Shown in pieces: positions 8,331 through 21,600 of a DNA stretch of 64,000 nucleotides. The translations under genes and the position numbers were made by a program. The notes below the pieces were generated by a model that worked only from the letters and a program-made list of their open reading frames with translations, was not told where the DNA came from and ran no database searches. Numbering within the stretch: the first letter of the stretch is position 1; every line of letters starts with the position of its first letter. This DNA is from Steroidobacteraceae bacterium (GTDB taxonomy: Bacteria; Pseudomonadota; Gammaproteobacteria; Steroidobacterales; Steroidobacteraceae): positions 124,001 through 188,000 of the forward strand of contig JAPZRU010000007.1 of NCBI GenBank assembly GCA_027531255.1. Reading direction: 5' to 3'.

Positions 8331-9190
8331 GCGCGCCGGGCGCGTCCGCCGCCCCGGGCGGCACCTGCTTCCGCGCCGACCTGCTCGCGGGTGGCGTGGC
8401 CTTCGTCACCGGCGGCAGCTCCGGCATCAACCTGGCGATCGCGCGCCGTTTCCTCGAGCTCGGCGCGAAGGTGGCGATCGTGGCCCGCGATCCCGCGCGG
8501 CTGGAGCGTGCGCGCGCCGACCTCGACGCGTTGCGGCCCGGCGCCGTGCTGGCGTACTCCGCCGACGTCCGCGACCTGGCCGCGGTGCAGGCCGCCGCCG
8601 ACGCCGGCGCCGCGGCCTTCGGGCCCTACTCGATCGTGGTGGCCGGCGCGGCCGGCAACTTCCTCGGTCCCGCGGAGCAGCTGTCCGCGAACGCCTTCGC
8701 CGCCGTCGTCGACATCGACCTCAAGGGCACGTTCCACGCGTTCCGCGCCTGCAAGCCGCACCTGCGCCGGGCGGCGCGCCTGATCGCGATCTCGGCGCCC
8801 CAGGCCTCGATCCCCATCGCGATGCAGGCGCACGCCTGCGCCGCGAAAGCCGGCATCGAGCAGCTCGTGCGCACGCTCGCAGTCGAGTGGGGCGGCCCGG
8901 ACGGCTGCCGCGTGAACTCGATCTCGCCGGGTCTCGTCGCGGGCACCTACGGCGCCGAGATCTTCTGCAAGGTCGCCGGCGCCGAGAACCTCGTCGGGCA
9001 CCAGCCCGTACCGCGACTGTTGACGCTCTCGGAGGTCGCCGATGCGGCCGCGATGCTGGCCGGGCCGCTCGGCGACTACGTGACCGGCCATACGTTCGCG
9101 ATCGACGGTGGCCTGACGCTGCCGACCACCGGCGGCGCGGCCATCGCCGCGGCGGCCGCGAAGGCGCTCGCCGCCGCACCGCGTTCATGA
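8327..9190 (+). CDS. 2,4-dienoyl-CoA reductase-like SDR
   Basis: SDR of 287 residues. The cofactor motif TGGSSGIN is near residue 28. Instead of the standard YxxxK active site it has HACAAKAG, with Ala where Tyr is expected. That change, together with AAGNFLGPAEQLS, LAVEWG and VNSISPG, matches the peroxisomal/DECR-type 2,4-dienoyl-CoA reductases, which reduce dienoyl-CoA with NADPH. It likely removes a double bond that blocks beta-oxidation of an unsaturated intermediate. The GTG start overlaps the TetR stop, so the two are translationally coupled. The product call rests on motif resemblance. Confidence 0.75.
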   Translation: MSAPGASAAPGGTCFRADLLAGGVAFVTGGSSGINLAIARRFLELGAKVAIVARDPARLERARADLDALRPGAVLAYSADVRDLAAVQAAADAGAAAFGPYSIVVAGAAGNFLGPAEQLSANAFAAVVDIDLKGTFHAFRACKPHLRRAARLIAISAPQASIPIAMQAHACAAKAGIEQLVRTLAVEWGGPDGCRVNSISPGLVAGTYGAEIFCKVAGAENLVGHQPVPRLLTLSEVADAAAMLAGPLGDYVTGHTFAIDGGLTLPTTGGAAIAAAAAKALAAAPRS

Positions 9191-9237
9191 GGCGTTCGCC
9201 GCGCGCGTCGCGCGGCGGCTGATCCGCAGGACCCACC

Positions 9238-10446
<1,209 letters not shown>

Positions 10447-10448
10447 CG

Positions 10449-12620
10449 ATGGGCACCACCAGCACTATCGACCTGCGCGTCGAGGACGGCGTCGCGATCC
10501 TGACGATCGAGGTCGCCGACCGGCCGATGAACGTGTTCACGCCGGCCTTGACCGCCGACCTGCGCGCCTGCGTCGAGCGCGTCGCCGGCGACCCGGCGAT
10601 CCGCGGCGCGATCCTCACCTCCGCGCGCCGCGAGTTCGTGGCGGGCGCCGACATCAAGGATCTCGTCACCGCTTACGACCGCGGCGTCTCGGCGAAGGAG
10701 GCGTACGCCTGGAGCCAGGAGCTGAGCGGCGCGTTCCGGCGCCTCGAGACCTGCGGCAAGCCGTTCGCGGCGGCGATCAACGGCACGGCGCTCGGCGGCG
10801 GCTTCGAGCTGGCGCTCGCCTGCCACTACCGCGTGCTGTCGTCGGACCCGAAGGCGACGGTCGGCCTGTCCGAGGTCAAGATCGGCCTGCTGCCCGGCGC
10901 CGGCGGCACGCAGCGGGTGGTGCGGCTCGTCGGCATCGCGCAGGCCGCCCGGCTGATCACCGAGGGCAACGCGCTCGCGCCCGCCGAGGCGCTGAAGCTC
11001 GGCCTCGTGCACGAGGTCGCGCCGCCGGACCAGCTGCTCGCCCGCGCGCGTGCGTGGCTCGCGACCGGACCGGAGCCGCTCGCGCCGTGGGACCGCAAGG
11101 GCTTCAAGGTCCCGGGCGGCGCCAGCCTCGCGCTGCCGGCGGTCAGCCAGGCGCTGTCGGTCGGCAGCGCGCTCGTCAGCCGCGCGACGCAGCGCAACTA
11201 CCCGGCGCCGCACGCGATCCTCGCCGCGCTCTACGAGGGCGCCACGGTGCCGTTCGACACCGCGCTGCGCGTCGAGTCGAAGCACTTCGCGCGCCTGCTG
11301 ACCGGCCCGGTGGCGCGCAACATGATGCGCACGCTGTTCGTGCACAAGAACGCGCTCGACAAGCTGCAGCGCCGGCCCGCGGGCGTCGAGAAGCGGCCGG
11401 TGCGCACGCTCGGCGTGCTGGGCGCGGGCATGATGGGCGGCGGCATCGCGCACGTCGCGGCGCTGGCCGGCATCCGCGTCGTGCTGCTCGATGCGACCGC
11501 CGAGCAGGCCGAGCGCGGCAGGCAGTACTCGGCACGGCTGCTGGCGCGCGACGTCGAGAAGCAGCGCCGCACGCCGGAGTCGGCGCAGGAGGTGCTGGCC
11601 CGCATCCACCCGACCGTGGACTACGCGGACCTCGCGGAGTGCGACCTCGTGATCGAGGCGGTGTTCGAGGACCGCGCGGTCAAGGCCGAGGTCACGAAGC
11701 GCGCGCTCGCGGCGATGAAGCGCGATGCCACCTTCGCCTCCAACACCTCCACGCTGCCGATCGGCTCGCTGGCGAAGGCCTCGCCGCGGCCCGCGCAGTT
11801 CGTCGGCATCCACTTCTTCTCGCCGGTCGAGCGCATGCCGCTGGTCGAGGTCATCGTCGCGAAGAAGACGAGCGAGGCTACGGTGGCGCACGCGCTCGAC
11901 TTCGTCGGGCAGCTGCGCAAGACGCCGATCGTGGTCGGCGACAGCCGCGGCTTCTACACCACGCGCGTGTTCGGCGCGTACTGCCAGGAGGGCCAGGCAC
12001 TGCTGGCCGAGGGCGTGGATGCCGCGCTGATCGAGAACGCGGGGCGCATGGCCGGCATGCCGGTCGGGCCGCTCGCGGTCAGCGACGAGGTCTCGCTCGA
12101 ACTGCAGTACCGCGCGAGCCGGCAGGCCGCCGAGGACATCGGCCCGCGCTACGAGTCGCCGGTGTCGTGGCCGGTGCTGCGCCACTTCGTCGAGGACCTG
12201 AAGCGCCTCGGTCGCAAGTCGGGCGGCGGCTTCTACGACTACCCTGCCGACGGGCCGAAGCACCTGTGGCCGGGCCTCGCGCAGGAGTACCCGCGCGCAG
12301 CCGTGCAGCCGTCGCTCGAGGAGGTCAAGCGGCGCCTGCTGTACGCGCAGGCGCTGGAGGCGGCGCGGTGCTTCGAGGAGGGCGTCGTGACCACCGCCGC
12401 CGAGGCCGACGTCGGCTCGATCCTCGGCATCGGCTTCCCGCCGTGGACCGGCGGCACGCTGTCGCTCATCGACACGGTCGGCGTCGCGCGCTTCGTCGCG
12501 GAGTGCGAGCAGCTGGCGCGGCGTCACGGCAAGCGCTTCCGACCGTCGAAGTGGCTGCGCGAGCGCGCGGCCGCGAACACCCCGTTCCACGCCGCGCCGG
12601 CGCTGCCGGCCTCGGCCTGA
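10449..12620 (+). CDS. Fused enoyl-CoA hydratase / 3-hydroxyacyl-CoA dehydrogenase
   Basis: Multifunctional beta-oxidation protein of 723 residues, FadB/FadJ type. The N-terminal crotonase domain (about 1-190) keeps both catalytic glutamates: one in GGGFELALACH and one in LSEVKIGLLPGAGG. A linker leads to the NAD-binding dehydrogenase domain starting near residue 318 with LGAGMMGGGIAHVAALAG. The dehydrogenase active-site region IHFFSPVERMPLVE follows, then two C-terminal dehydrogenase domains. It catalyses hydration and NAD-dependent oxidation steps that feed the thiolase immediately upstream. Because the two separate crotonase-fold proteins of this island lack the glutamates, this is the likely true hydratase of the pathway. 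Confidence 0.93.
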   Translation: MGTTSTIDLRVEDGVAILTIEVADRPMNVFTPALTADLRACVERVAGDPAIRGAILTSARREFVAGADIKDLVTAYDRGVSAKEAYAWSQELSGAFRRLETCGKPFAAAINGTALGGGFELALACHYRVLSSDPKATVGLSEVKIGLLPGAGGTQRVVRLVGIAQAARLITEGNALAPAEALKLGLVHEVAPPDQLLARARAWLATGPEPLAPWDRKGFKVPGGASLALPAVSQALSVGSALVSRATQRNYPAPHAILAALYEGATVPFDTALRVESKHFARLLTGPVARNMMRTLFVHKNALDKLQRRPAGVEKRPVRTLGVLGAGMMGGGIAHVAALAGIRVVLLDATAEQAERGRQYSARLLARDVEKQRRTPESAQEVLARIHPTVDYADLAECDLVIEAVFEDRAVKAEVTKRALAAMKRDATFASNTSTLPIGSLAKASPRPAQFVGIHFFSPVERMPLVEVIVAKKTSEATVAHALDFVGQLRKTPIVVGDSRGFYTTRVFGAYCQEGQALLAEGVDAALIENAGRMAGMPVGPLAVSDEVSLELQYRASRQAAEDIGPRYESPVSWPVLRHFVEDLKRLGRKSGGGFYDYPADGPKHLWPGLAQEYPRAAVQPSLEEVKRRLLYAQALEAARCFEEGVVTTAAEADVGSILGIGFPPWTGGTLSLIDTVGVARFVAECEQLARRHGKRFRPSKWLRERAAANTPFHAAPALPASA

Positions 12621-12633
12621 CCCGGAGCGCCGG

Positions 12634-13797
12634 ATGGCACTGCCCCGCCTGATCTTCACCCCCGAGCACGAACTGTTCCGCGACACCTGCCGCCGCTTCT
12701 TCCAGGCGGAGGTAGCCCCGCACGCGGAGCGCTGGCGCGAGCAGGGCTACTGCGACCGCGAGGCCTTCCGCAAGGCCGGCGCCGAGGGCCTGCTGCTGAT
12801 GTGGGCCGACGAGCAGTACGGCGGCGCCGGCATCGAGGATTTCCGCTACGAGCAGGTGATGTTCGAGGAGTGCATCCGGCACGGCGAGCTCGGCCTGTTC
12901 CTGACGCTGCACTCGCGCCTCGTCGCGCCGTACATCGGCGCGCTGGGCACCGCCGAGCAGAAGGCGCGCTTCCTGCCGCCCTGCGTGCGCGGCGAGACCA
13001 TCCTCGGCATCGCGATGACGGAGCCCGGCGCGGGCAGCGACCTCGCGGGCATGCAGACCCGCGCCGAGCTCCATGGCGACCATTGGGTGCTGAACGGCTC
13101 GAAGACCTACATCTCGAACGGCCAGATCGGCGACGTGTTCCTGGTCGCCGCGCGCACGGATCCCGCGCAGAAGTACGGGATCGGGCTGTTCCTGGTCGAG
13201 CGCGGCATGCCCGGCTTCGAGCGCGGCCGCAACCTGAAGAAGATCGGGCTCAAGGCGCAGGACACCTCGGAGCTGTTCTTCCGCGACGTGCGCGTGCCGG
13301 TGACGAACGTGCTCGGCGAGCCGACGCAGGGCTTTCGCTACCTGACGCAGTTCCTCGCCGAGGAGCGGCTGATCGGCGCCGTGCAGTACGTGACGAGCGC
13401 GCAGGTGGCCTGGGACCTGACGCTCGAGTTCGTGAAGGAGCGCCGCGCGTTCGGCCGCCCGATCGGTGCGTTCCAGAACACGCGCTTCAAGCTGGCGGAG
13501 ATGCGCGCGCAGATCGACGCGCTGCAGACCTTCGTGGACCAGTGCGTGATGCTGCACGTCGAGCACAGGCTGACGCCGGAGATCGCGGCCGAAGCCAAGC
13601 TGCTGTGCAGCGAGCTCGAGGGCCGCGTGACCGACGAGTGCCTGCAGCTGCACGGCGGCGCCGGCTACATGGAGGAGTACCGGATCAGCAGGCTGTACAC
13701 CGACGCGCGGATCTCGCGGATCTACGCCGGCAGCTCGGAGATCATGAAGGAGATCATCGCGCGGAGCGTCGGCCTCGACGACCGCAGGATGAGCTGA
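12634..13797 (+). CDS. Acyl-CoA dehydrogenase
   Basis: FAD-dependent acyl-CoA dehydrogenase of 387 residues. The FAD and substrate regions are clear: MTEPGAGSD near 128, NGSKTYISNG near 154, and the C-terminal LHGGAGYMEE and RIYAGSSEIMKEII. The catalytic base is not at the MCAD position, where YEG is replaced by YAG. Glu244 in EERL instead aligns with the helix-G glutamate of isovaleryl-CoA and long-chain acyl-CoA dehydrogenases. This subgroup often takes branched or long substrates, which fits a pathway with a carbon-skeleton mutase. It is the last gene of the plus-strand operon and converges on the next crotonase gene. Confidence 0.92.
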   Translation: MALPRLIFTPEHELFRDTCRRFFQAEVAPHAERWREQGYCDREAFRKAGAEGLLLMWADEQYGGAGIEDFRYEQVMFEECIRHGELGLFLTLHSRLVAPYIGALGTAEQKARFLPPCVRGETILGIAMTEPGAGSDLAGMQTRAELHGDHWVLNGSKTYISNGQIGDVFLVAARTDPAQKYGIGLFLVERGMPGFERGRNLKKIGLKAQDTSELFFRDVRVPVTNVLGEPTQGFRYLTQFLAEERLIGAVQYVTSAQVAWDLTLEFVKERRAFGRPIGAFQNTRFKLAEMRAQIDALQTFVDQCVMLHVEHRLTPEIAAEAKLLCSELEGRVTDECLQLHGGAGYMEEYRISRLYTDARISRIYAGSSEIMKEIIARSVGLDDRRMS

Positions 13798-13815
13798 GCA
13801 CCGGCGCCCCGGCGC

Positions 13816-14616
13816 TCACTCGCCGCGAAACACCGGCACCCGCCGCGCCGCGAACGCGGCCAGGCCCTCGGCGTGATCCGCCGTGTCGCCCAGCCGCTCC
13901 TGCGCGGCGGCCTCCAGCGCGAGCTGCCCGGCCAGCGTGCCGGCCGGCGCGTCGTACAACCGCTTCAGTTCCGCGTAGGCACGCGTCGGCCCGGCCGCGA
14001 GCTGCCGCGCCAGCGCGAGCGCGCGTTCGGGCAGCGCGTCGTCGTCGACCGCCTCGAGCGCCAGCCCCCACGCTACCGCCTGCGCCGCGGTGATCGGCGT
14101 GCCGAGCATCGCGAGCGCCTTCGCGCGGGCCGGGCCCAGCGCGCGCGGCAGCGCGTCGCTGCAGCCGAGGTCCGGCACGAGCCCGAGCTTCGGCACGAAC
14201 ACCTGCAGCAGGCTCGCGGACGACGCCATCAGCAGCAGGTCGCCACACAGCGCGAGCCCCACGCCGCCGCCGGCGGCGACGCCGTTCACGGCCACGACCA
14301 CGGGCTTCGGGATCTCGTGCCACGCGAGCAGCACGGGATTCAGCAGCTCCTCGAGCAGCCGGCGCGTGTTCGCACCGCGCGACGCCGCCCGGTCGATCGG
14401 CAGCGCACCGGGCGCCAGGTCTGCGCCCGCGCAGAACGCGCGCCCCGCCCCGGTGAGCAGCACGGCGCGGATCGAAGGGTCGTCGGTGGCGGTGCGCGCC
14501 GCGGCCAGCAGGTCGGCGGCGAGGGCGGCGTCGAGGGCGTTCAGCGCGGCGGGGCGGTCGAGCGTCACTCGCAGCACGCCGTCGAGGCGTTCGAGGCGGG
14601 CGGCGGACTTCGTCAC
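13816..14616 (-). CDS. Enoyl-CoA hydratase/isomerase family protein (PaaG-like)
   Basis: Crotonase-fold protein of 266 residues with RPAALNALDA, GAGRAFCAGADL and GVAAGGGVGLALCGD. Neither hydratase glutamate is present: Gly follows GGGV, and the second site reads VPKLGLVPDLG. The LVPD aspartate corresponds to the catalytic Asp of PaaG-type isomerases, so a double-bond or ring isomerase is more likely than a hydratase. It lies alone on the minus strand between the convergent acyl-CoA dehydrogenase gene and the TonB receptor's terminator hairpins. Confidence 0.87.
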   Translation of the reverse strand: MTKSAARLERLDGVLRVTLDRPAALNALDAALAADLLAAARTATDDPSIRAVLLTGAGRAFCAGADLAPGALPIDRAASRGANTRRLLEELLNPVLLAWHEIPKPVVVAVNGVAAGGGVGLALCGDLLLMASSASLLQVFVPKLGLVPDLGCSDALPRALGPARAKALAMLGTPITAAQAVAWGLALEAVDDDALPERALALARQLAAGPTRAYAELKRLYDAPAGTLAGQLALEAAAQERLGDTADHAEGLAAFAARRVPVFRGE

Positions 14617-14684
14617 GGGCGATTCCTCTTCGGGCGGGCGGGCGGTGGCGGACGGATGCTCGTCGCGCCGGTCCCCGAAAGCAA

Positions 14685-14714
14685 CGCGGCCCCGTCCGTG
14701 AGGGCGGGGCCGCG
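14685..14714 (-). terminator. Hairpin terminator downstream of TonB receptor (distal)
   Basis: A strong inverted repeat with arms CGCGGCCCCG and CGGGGCCGCG, extendable to 13 pairs with one G-U pair, and a 4-base loop. Read on the minus strand it is followed by TTGCTTTC, a short T-rich tail. It is the second of two hairpins after the TonB receptor stop and is probably its intrinsic terminator. Confidence 0.6.
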
Positions 14715-14730
14715 TGGCGGGGACCGGCGA

Positions 14731-14759
14731 GCACCCGGGAGGCGAGGCCTCCCGGGTGC
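14731..14759 (-). terminator. Hairpin terminator downstream of TonB receptor (proximal)
   Basis: A perfect 13-base inverted repeat, arms GCACCCGGGAGGC and GCCTCCCGGGTGC with a GAG loop, beginning 9 bases after the TonB receptor stop codon. No T-run follows on either strand. It may be a transcript-stabilising or Rho-assisted hairpin working with the distal one. Confidence 0.55.
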
Positions 14760-14767
14760 CGCGTCGC

Positions 14768-17014
<2,247 letters not shown>

Positions 17015-17194
17015 TGACTACCCCCTCGTTTTTGGCCCGCTCGGGCGGCGGGCGGACGGATCCCCGAGGATCCTCGTGGCGACGACGCTACCCGCCGGGC
17101 CGGGTAACTTGCACTGATACGTTCGTACTATGGCTGTCGGCGTGGCGTCGTCACCACACTCCGGCCGCACCGTTCCGCCGGGGGTCGTTACCAC

Positions 17195-18508
17195 ATGCTC
17201 AGCCTGCTCGGCCTGCTGGTCGGCCTCGCTCTGCTGGTCTGGCTGACGCTCCGCGGCGTAGAGCTCCTCGTCGCCGCACCGCTCTGCGCGCTGCTCGTCG
17301 CGCTGAGTGCCGGCTTCGCGATCTTCCCGCAGGTCGCCGCCGAGGGCGCGCCGAGCTTCACCGGCGCCTACATGCAGGGCTTCGTCGGCTTCGTGCAGGC
17401 GTGGTTCTTCATGTTCCTGCTCGGCTCGCTGTTCGGGAAGGTGATGGAGGCGAGCGGCGCGGCGGACGCGGTCTCGCACTGGATCACGGCCAGGCTCGGC
17501 CGCGGCAACGCGATCGCGGCGGTGGTGATCGCCTGCGCCGTGCTGACCTACGGGGGCGTCAGCCTGTTCGTCGTCGCGTTCTCGGTCTACCCGCTCGCGC
17601 TCGCGATGTTCCGCGAGGCGAAGCTGCCGCGGCGCTTCATCCCGGGCACGATCGCGTTCGGCTCGGTCACGTTCACGATGACCTCCGCCGGCTCGCCGGA
17701 GATCCAGAACTGGATCCCCATCAAGTACCTCGGCACCACGCCCTACGCCGGATGGGAAGTCAGCCTCGCGGTCGCCGCGTTCATGATCGTGCTCGGCTAC
17801 TGGTGGCTGCGCCGGATGGTGCGCGTCGCGGTCGCGAACGGCGAGACCTTCGCGGACCGTCCCGACGATCCGCGGAACGGCGAGCGCGCGCTGCCGTCGA
17901 TCGGCTCCGCGCTGATCCCGCTGACGATCGTGCTGGTCGTGTCGTTCTGGCTGCACGACGAACTCAAGGAATCCGCGCTGATCGTCTCGCTCGGCGGCGG
18001 CGTGCTCGCGAGCCTCGCGCTGCACTGGCGCTACCTGCGCGGACGCCTCGGCGAAGCACTGGCCGTCGGCGCGCTCGGTGCGCTGATCGCGATCGCGAAC
18101 ACGGCGGCGGTCGTCGGCTTCGGCGGCGTCGCGCGCCTGACGCCCGGGTTCCTGGCGGCCGTGGACTTCATGACGCACCTGCCCGGGCCGGCGCTGGTCG
18201 GCGCCGCGGTCGCGGTCAGCGTGATCGCCGGCCTCACCGGCTCGGCCTCGGGCGGCCAGAGCATCGCGCTGCCGATCCTCGCCCCCCACTACGTCGGCCT
18301 CGGCGTGGACCCCGAGGCGCTGCACCGCGTCGTCGCGATCTCCTCCGGCGGCCTCGACTCGCTGCCGCACAACGGCTACGTGGTGACGACGCTGCGCGCG
18401 ATCTGCAAGGAAACCTATCCGGCCGCCTACCCGGCGATGTTCGCGCTGACCGTGATCGTGCCGGTGCTCGGCACGGCGCTGGCGGTCGCGCTGTTCTCGA
18501 TCTTCTAG
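17195..18508 (+). CDS. GntP-family-like permease
   Basis: Inner-membrane transporter of 437 residues with about 11-12 hydrophobic segments. The YGGVSLFVVAFSVYPLA stretch near residue 118 and GSASGGQSIALPILAPHY near 345 resemble the GntP (gluconate/organic acid:H+ symporter) family. It would move a carboxylate across the inner membrane after outer-membrane uptake by the neighbouring divergent TonB receptor. A GGGGG stretch upstream of the ATG can act as ribosome site. Family assignment moderate, substrate unknown. Confidence 0.8.
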   Translation: MLSLLGLLVGLALLVWLTLRGVELLVAAPLCALLVALSAGFAIFPQVAAEGAPSFTGAYMQGFVGFVQAWFFMFLLGSLFGKVMEASGAADAVSHWITARLGRGNAIAAVVIACAVLTYGGVSLFVVAFSVYPLALAMFREAKLPRRFIPGTIAFGSVTFTMTSAGSPEIQNWIPIKYLGTTPYAGWEVSLAVAAFMIVLGYWWLRRMVRVAVANGETFADRPDDPRNGERALPSIGSALIPLTIVLVVSFWLHDELKESALIVSLGGGVLASLALHWRYLRGRLGEALAVGALGALIAIANTAAVVGFGGVARLTPGFLAAVDFMTHLPGPALVGAAVAVSVIAGLTGSASGGQSIALPILAPHYVGLGVDPEALHRVVAISSGGLDSLPHNGYVVTTLRAICKETYPAAYPAMFALTVIVPVLGTALAVALFSIF

Positions 18509-18614
18509 TTTCGCAGCGCGGGACGAGCCGCGCATCGCAGCTGAGAGGGCCCCTGGTCGCGCGGCGCCGTGGCGCGCAGCGCCCCGCGGCGGCAGCCGAG
18601 CGCGCGGCACACCC

Positions 18615-18620
18615 TATACT
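18615..18620 (+). promoter_or_regulatory. TATACT -10 element close to the kinase start
   Basis: TATACT lies 9 bases before the ATG at 18630. Transcription started 6-8 bases downstream would give a nearly leaderless mRNA. No good -35 is visible. The same arrangement appears before the Nudix gene (TATACT at 23825-23830). Confidence 0.4.
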
Positions 18621-18629
18621 CGGGACGTC

Positions 18630-21600
18630 ATGTCCGGCCCGTGGTCCCTAGCGCTCCTCGGCCTCGCCTACCTGGGGCTGCTGTTCGCGATCGCCTGGTA
18701 CGGCGACCGCGAGGCGGCGCGCGGGCGCCATCCGGTACCGCGGCCGGTCGTCTATACCCTGTCGCTCGCGGTCTACTGCACCTCGTGGGCCTTCTACGGC
18801 ACCGCCGGGCAATCCGCCGAACTCGGCTGGTGGCTGCCCCCCACCTACGTCGGCACGATCGTGCTGTTCCTGCTCGGCTGGAAGTTCCTCCACAAGCTGG
18901 TGCGCATCAGCCGCCGCCAGCGCATCACCTCGGTCGCCGACTTCCTGGGTGCGCGCTACGGGCGCGACCGCGCGATCGCCGCGTTCGTCACCGTCATCGC
19001 GACGCTCGGACTGATTCCCTACATCTCGCTGCAGCTGAAGGCGATCGACATCTCGTTCGTCGCGCTCGCCGGTCGCGGGCTCGAGGGCGAGGGCTGGGCA
19101 GCCGACACGGGGCTGTGGGTCACCCTGGTCCTCGCGGCGTTCACCATCCTGTTCGGCGCGCGCCACGCCGACGCGACCGAGCACCACCCCGGCATGATGC
19201 TCGCGCTCGCGTTCGAGTCGCTGGTCAAGCTGCTCGCGTTCCTCGCGGTCGGCGCGTTCGTCGTCTTCGGGATGCACGGAGGCTTCGGCGACGTCGCCGC
19301 GCGGGTGGCCGCCGACGCGGGAATCCAGGCCCTGCGTGCGCAGGAACACCCTGCCGGCCACTATCTCGCGCTCTGCGTGCTCGGCTTCTTCGCGATCTTC
19401 TGCCTGCCGCGCCAGTTCCACGTCGCGGTGGTCGAGAACTCCGGACCCGCCGACCTCCAGCTCGCCAGGTGGGCGTTCCCCCTGTACCTGGTCGCGATCA
19501 GCCTGTTCGTGCTCCCGATCGCGAACGCGGGTCTCCTGACCTTCGGACCGACGCTCGACCGCGCCGACCTGTACACGCTGCGCCTGCCGCTGCACGCGGA
19601 CCAGCCGCTGCTGGCGCTCTTGGTCTTCCTCGGGGGGCTGTCGGCCGCCACCGGAATGGTGATCGTCGCGTGCGTCGCGCTCGCGACGATGCTGTCCAAC
19701 GAGATCGCGATGCCGGCGCTGCTGCGGGCCAGCTCGCGCCTGCGGCGGCGCCCCGACCTGACGCCGGTGCTGATCGCCGTGCGGCGCCTGTCGATCGTCC
19801 TGCTGCTCGCTGCGGCGTACGTCTACTACCGCCTGATCGCCGCGGGCGACGCGCTCGCGCAGATCGGCGAGATCTCGATGGCCGCGGTCGCCGTATTCGG
19901 CCCGCCGGTCATCGCCGGCGCCTACTGGCGCGAGGCGACGCGGGCCGGCGCGCTCGCGGGCCTCGTGCTCGGGTTCGTCGCGTGGGGCTGGACGCTGCTG
20001 CTCCCGACGCTGGTCAGTGCCGGCTACGCGCCGGGCGCGTTGCTGGCCGCCGGTCCCGGCGGACTCGAGTGGCTGCGTCCGACTGCGCTGTTCGGGTTCG
20101 AGGGCTGGAACTCCCTGGCGCACGGGCTGTTCTGGCTGCTGCTCGCAAGCACGCTGGGTCTCGTCGCCGGCTCGCTGCTGTCGCACCGGTCGCTGCTCGA
20201 ACGCATCCAGGCGGCGGTGTTCGTGGATGCGGCGGGACGCCCCGACGAAACCGAGTACCGGTCGGTCCGGCAGGCGATCACGCTCCGCGAACTGCGGGCG
20301 CTCGCCGAGCAGTTCGTCGGCGCCGCGCGGGCGAGAGCGCACTTCGCCGAACTCGGCGCGACCGGCAACGGCGGCGCGCGCGCGAGCGCCGCCCAGGTCG
20401 CATCGGTCCAGCGCCTGCTGGGTTCGGTGATCGGCGCCGCGTCCGCGCAGCGCGTACTCGACGCGGCCATCTCGGGCCGCGAGCTCGAGATCGAGGACGT
20501 CGTCTCGATCGTCGGCGGCGCCTCGCAGGCGCTCGAGTTCTCGCGCGAGCTCCTGCAGGCGACGCTCGAGAACGTCGACCAGGGCATCAGCGTGGTGGAC
20601 GCCGAGCTGCGGCTCGTGGCCTGGAACCGCCGCTATCTCGAGCTGTTCCGGCTGCCGTCGGACGAGGTGCGCATCGGCCGCCCGATCGAGGAGATCCTCC
20701 GCTACAACGCGGCGCGCGGCGAGCTGGGCGCCGGCGATCCCGAGGAGCAGATCGCGAAGCGCCTCGCGCACCTGCGGCGCCGCACGCCCTACGTGTACCA
20801 GCGCGTGCGCAGCGACGGCACCGTGATCGAGATCCGCGGCCAGCCGATGCCGGGCCCCGGCGGCGGCTTCGTCACGAGCTATACCGACGTGACGGACTAC
20901 GTGAAGGCCCAGCGCGCGCTGCAGGATGCCAACGAGTCGCTGGAGCGCCGGGTTCGCGAGCGCACGCGCGCGCTGTCCGCGCTGAACGAGGAACTGCTGG
21001 TCGCCAAGGCGGCCGCCGAACGCGCCAACCAGAGCAAGACGCGGTTCCTCGCCGCGGCGAGCCACGACCTGCTGCAGCCGCTGAATGCCGCCGGTCTCTT
21101 CGCCGGCGCGCTGGCGCAGAAGGTGGAGGGCTCGCCGCGCGCGCTGGTGGACGACCTCGAGCAGTGCCTGCGGGCCGCCGAGGGTGTGCTGACGGACCTG
21201 CTCGACATCTCGAAGCTCGACGCCGGCGCCGTGCAGCCGAGCCCTGCCGACGTCGCGCTGGGCGACGTGCTCGGCGCGCTCGAGTCCGAGTTCGGCCTGC
21301 AGTCGCGGGCGAAGGGCCTGCAGCTGAAGGTGCGGCGCACCGCGCTCGTCGCGCGCACCGACCCGCGGCTGCTGCGCCGGATCCTGCAGAACTTCCTCGC
21401 GAACGCGGTGCGGTACACCGAGCGCGGCCGTATCGTCGTCGGGTGCCGGCGCACCGCGGGGCGCGTGCGGATCGAGGTGTGGGACACCGGGCCCGGCATC
21501 GCCGACGACCAGCGCAGCCGCATCTTCGAGGAGTTCTACCGCGTGCGCGCGGGCGAGGAAGCCCCCGGCGCGGCGACCCCCGGGCGCGGCTTCGGCCTCG

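Noticed and set aside
13796-13817. GC-rich inverted repeat between the acyl-CoA dehydrogenase and the convergent crotonase gene, as a terminator
   Set aside because: Nine-base arms with one G-U pair but no T-run on either strand; it also overlaps the crotonase gene's 3' end. Could be chance in GC-rich DNA.
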